In this document: positions 12,279 to 14,210 of the stretch, piece by piece
Numbering within the stretch: position 1 is the stretch's first letter
How the letters are laid out: each line of letters opens with the position of its first letter
Source of the DNA: an uncultured Collinsella sp.
GTDB taxonomy: Bacteria > Actinomycetota > Coriobacteriia > Coriobacteriales > Coriobacteriaceae
Assembly (NCBI GenBank): GCA_902489855.1
Contig: CABUBS010000029.1
Coordinates: 1-14,210, forward strand
Direction: 5' to 3'
DNA: 14,210 nt
Notes under the pieces: generated by a model
Seen by the model: only the letters and a program-made list of their open reading frames with translations
Database searches by the model: none
Told to the model about the DNA's origin: nothing
Program-made: the position numbers and the translations under genes

Positions 12279-13988
12279 ATGGGAATGTATCAGGGAGTCA
12301 ACGCTTCCGAGGGCATCGGTATCGGCACCGTCATGGTCGCCGTCGATCCCGACTTGACGTTTGAGCCGCACGAGGTTGTTGATTCGGCAGCAGAGAAGGA
12401 GCGCTATCAGTCCGCTCTTTCGGTCTTCTGCGAGAAGACCCAGGCTCAGGCCGACCAAATGAAGGAGACGGTGGGCGAGGCCGAGGCCGAGATCATGAGC
12501 GGACATATTGTCCTGGCTCAGGATCCGGGTATGACCGACGCCATCAACGCCGCCATTGACGGTGGTACCTGCGCCGAGCAGGCGCTCATGGACACCTCGA
12601 CCATGTTCGAGAACATGTTCCTGTCCATGGACGACGAGATGTTCCGTCTGCGCGCGGCCGACATCGCCGACATCCGCACCGGTATTCTGGCCGAGCTGCT
12701 GGGCAAGGAGGTCGTCGACCTCTCCGTCCTGCCCGAGAACACTGTCGTTGTCGTGCACGACCTCACGCCGTCCATGACCGCCACGATCGATAAGGCCCAC
12801 GTTGCCGGTATCGTCACCGAGACCGGTGGCCGCACGTCGCACTCCGCGATTATTGCGCGCGCCCTTGAGATCCCGGCTGTCCTTTCGGTTTCCAATAGCT
12901 GCACCGCGCTGCGCAACGGTATGACCGTTGTCGTCGACGGTGGCAAGGGTATCGTCGAGGCCGATCCCGACGAGGAGACGCTCGCCGCCTACACCGCCAA
13001 GGCCGAGGCCTTCGCTGCCGAGAAGGCAGCCCTCGAGGCCTTCCGTGGCAAGCCGTCCGTGACTGCCGATGGCATCAAGAAGATCATCGCCTGCAACATC
13101 GGTAACCCCGATGACGTGCCCAACGCGCTCGATCACGATGCCGAGGCCATCGGTCTGTTCCGCTCCGAGTTCCTGTTCATGGACTCCGCTGAGCTTCCTT
13201 CCGAGGAGGAGCAGTTCAACGCCTACCGCAAGGTCGCCAGCGCGCTCAAGGGTGCTCCGGTCATCATCCGCACGCTTGATGTGGGCGGCGACAAGGAGAT
13301 CCCGTACCTGCACATGGTCAAGGAAGACAACCCCTTCATGGGCTTCCGCGCCGTGCGTTACTGCCTGGCCAATCCCGACCAGTACAAGGTCCAGCTCCGC
13401 GCCCTGCTGCGTGCCAGCGCCTTTGGTGACGTCAAGATCATGATTCCGCTCGTCACCTGCGTCGAGGAGGTCGTGGCCGTCAAGGAGCTCGTCGAGCAGT
13501 GCAAGGCCGAACTGACCGAAGAGGGCCGCAAGTTCAACGAGAACATCGAGGTCGGCATCATGGTCGAGACGCCCGCCGCTTCGCTGCTCGCTGACCGCCT
13601 GGCCGAGGTCGCCGACTTCTTCTCCATCGGCACCAACGATCTGATCGGCTACACCATGTGCGCCGACCGTGGTAACGACACCATCTCCAACCTGTACCAG
13701 GTGTACTATCCCGCCGTGCTCCGTTCGCTCAAGAACATCATCGAGAGCGGCGTGAAGGCCGGCATCATGGTCGGTATGTGCGGCGAGGCCGCTGCCGATC
13801 CGCTGCTCGAGCCGCTGCTGATCAGCTGGGGCCTGGAGGAGTTCTCGATGAGCGCTCCGTCGATCCTGCGCGCCCGCAAGACCATCAGCCAGTGGACCAA
13901 GGCCGAGTGCGACGAGCTCGCCGAGAAGGCGCTCGCCTGCAACACCGCCGCCGAGGTCAAGGCACTGCTCGAGTCCGCAGCTCGCTAA
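12279..13988 (+). CDS. ptsI: PTS enzyme I (phosphoenolpyruvate-protein phosphotransferase)
   Basis: Takes phosphate from phosphoenolpyruvate and passes it to HPr. The protein (569 residues; 567 from the alternative ATG 12285, where MYQGVNASEGIGIG matches the usual enzyme I N-terminus) shows an HPr-binding/phosphohistidine domain with GGRTSHSAIIAR (the active histidine is residue 188 from 12279), followed by a PEP-binding barrel: GLFRSEFLFM, RTLDVGGDKEIPYL, NPFMGFRAVRYCL, GIMVETPAA, SIGTNDLIGYTMCADRGN, and the catalytic cysteine in GMCGEAA. Both starts are served by the purine-rich GGAGAGAGGA. All catalytic residues appear intact. The 5' flank carries a terminator-like hairpin; the 3' flank leads through a 74-nt gap with a hairpin to fruK. 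Confidence 0.97.
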   Translation: MGMYQGVNASEGIGIGTVMVAVDPDLTFEPHEVVDSAAEKERYQSALSVFCEKTQAQADQMKETVGEAEAEIMSGHIVLAQDPGMTDAINAAIDGGTCAEQALMDTSTMFENMFLSMDDEMFRLRAADIADIRTGILAELLGKEVVDLSVLPENTVVVVHDLTPSMTATIDKAHVAGIVTETGGRTSHSAIIARALEIPAVLSVSNSCTALRNGMTVVVDGGKGIVEADPDEETLAAYTAKAEAFAAEKAALEAFRGKPSVTADGIKKIIACNIGNPDDVPNALDHDAEAIGLFRSEFLFMDSAELPSEEEQFNAYRKVASALKGAPVIIRTLDVGGDKEIPYLHMVKEDNPFMGFRAVRYCLANPDQYKVQLRALLRASAFGDVKIMIPLVTCVEEVVAVKELVEQCKAELTEEGRKFNENIEVGIMVETPAASLLADRLAEVADFFSIGTNDLIGYTMCADRGNDTISNLYQVYYPAVLRSLKNIIESGVKAGIMVGMCGEAAADPLLEPLLISWGLEEFSMSAPSILRARKTISQWTKAECDELAEKALACNTAAEVKALLESAAR

Positions 13989-14005
13989 TTTGGTATCAGA
14001 GGTAA

Positions 14006-14035
14006 CCGCGTGGTTGGAATGGGCCGGCCACGCGG
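14006..14035 (+). other. Hairpin in the ptsI-fruK gap
   Basis: CCGCGTGG (14006-14013) pairs perfectly with CCACGCGG (14028-14035) around a 14-nt loop. No T-run follows, so it is more likely an RNA-processing or stability element between coding regions than a full terminator. The fruK ribosome binding site AGGGGG lies 13 nt beyond. Confidence 0.5.
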
Positions 14036-14062
14036 CCCTCACATATACAGGGGGTACTGTAA

Positions 14063-14210
14063 ATGTTCTACACGCTAACCGCTAACCCGGCTGTCGACAT
14101 GACGGTTTCGAGCTCTCCGCTCGAGCCCGACGAGAACGTCCGCACCGGCTCGGCCAGCTACACGGCTAACGGCAAGGGCCTCCGGTCCAGACCGGGCGGC
14201 AGAGGCAACC
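14063..14210 (+). CDS. fruK: 1-phosphofructokinase (PfkB family), 3'-truncated by the window edge
   Basis: Phosphorylates fructose-1-phosphate to fructose-1,6-bisphosphate, completing entry of PTS-imported fructose into glycolysis. Only 49 codons are present. The start MFYTLTANPAVDMTV and the ANGKGL segment match the N-terminus of PfkB-type 1-phosphofructokinases, in which NPAxD binds substrate and GKG begins the sugar-binding loop. AGGGGG lies 8 nt before the ATG. From about 14183 the translation (RSRPGGRGN) departs from the expected N-V-S/A of the G-K-G-x-N-V motif, and neither other frame restores it, so the last ~28 nt may be an assembly-edge artefact or real divergence. A tagatose-6-phosphate kinase-like function is possible, but the fruA context favours fruK. 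Confidence 0.82.
   Translation, partial: MFYTLTANPAVDMTVSSSPLEPDENVRTGSASYTANGKGLRSRPGGRGN

Noticed and set aside
12258..14042. Minus-strand open frame opposite ptsI (594 codons)
   Set aside because: A shadow of enzyme I codon bias, with no recognisable domain and no sensible ribosome binding site.

Overview
The window is a GC-rich bacterial chromosome segment. Gene content, GC- and GAG-rich codon use and gene order (a pepP-efp-asp23-nusB cluster leading into tlyA-nadK-recN, followed by a fructose phosphotransferase locus) suggest a gut-type Coriobacteriia (Actinomycetota), most likely Collinsella or a close relative. This assignment comes from reading protein sequences by eye, not from a search. 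Genes run off both edges.

Region 1 (2-2892): the end of a shikimate kinase gene (aroK) overlaps by 4 nt an aroB-family gene whose product keeps the 3-dehydroquinate synthase fold pattern but has lost the NAD-binding glycines and the metal-binding and catalytic histidines. A structured intergenic hairpin follows, then an M24B Xaa-Pro aminopeptidase (pepP) closed by a textbook terminator.

Region 2 (2967-8147): a seven-gene, tightly packed, probably single transcript: efp (translation of polyproline stretches), an Asp23/Gls24-family gene, nusB (transcription antitermination), xseB (exonuclease VII small subunit, with no xseA beside it), tlyA (rRNA 2'-O-methyltransferase), nadK (NAD kinase) and recN (recombinational repair). 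The last three overlap or nearly overlap. A palindromic, probably bidirectional terminator separates recN from the convergent gene.

Region 3 (8207-14210): a complete fructose phosphorelay. A divergent RpiR-family regulator faces fruA (IIB-IIC-IIA fructose permease), then ptsH (HPr), ptsI (enzyme I) and the start of fruK (1-phosphofructokinase). Phosphate would pass PEP -> EI -> HPr -> IIA -> IIB -> sugar, and FruK would make fructose-1,6-bisphosphate. A 15-bp TGAAA-N5-TTTCA-type site lies upstream of fruA and, with one mismatch, upstream of ptsH, suggesting that the RpiR protein controls both.

The most unusual non-coding DNA is the 547-bp fruA-ptsH gap. It holds a terminator, a perfect 24-bp inverted repeat, a 146-nt element with perfect 39-bp inverted arms and a nested hairpin, a candidate promoter/operator, and a leader in which 8 nt can pair with the ptsH ribosome binding site. 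No tRNA, rRNA, CRISPR, transposase or phage gene was seen.
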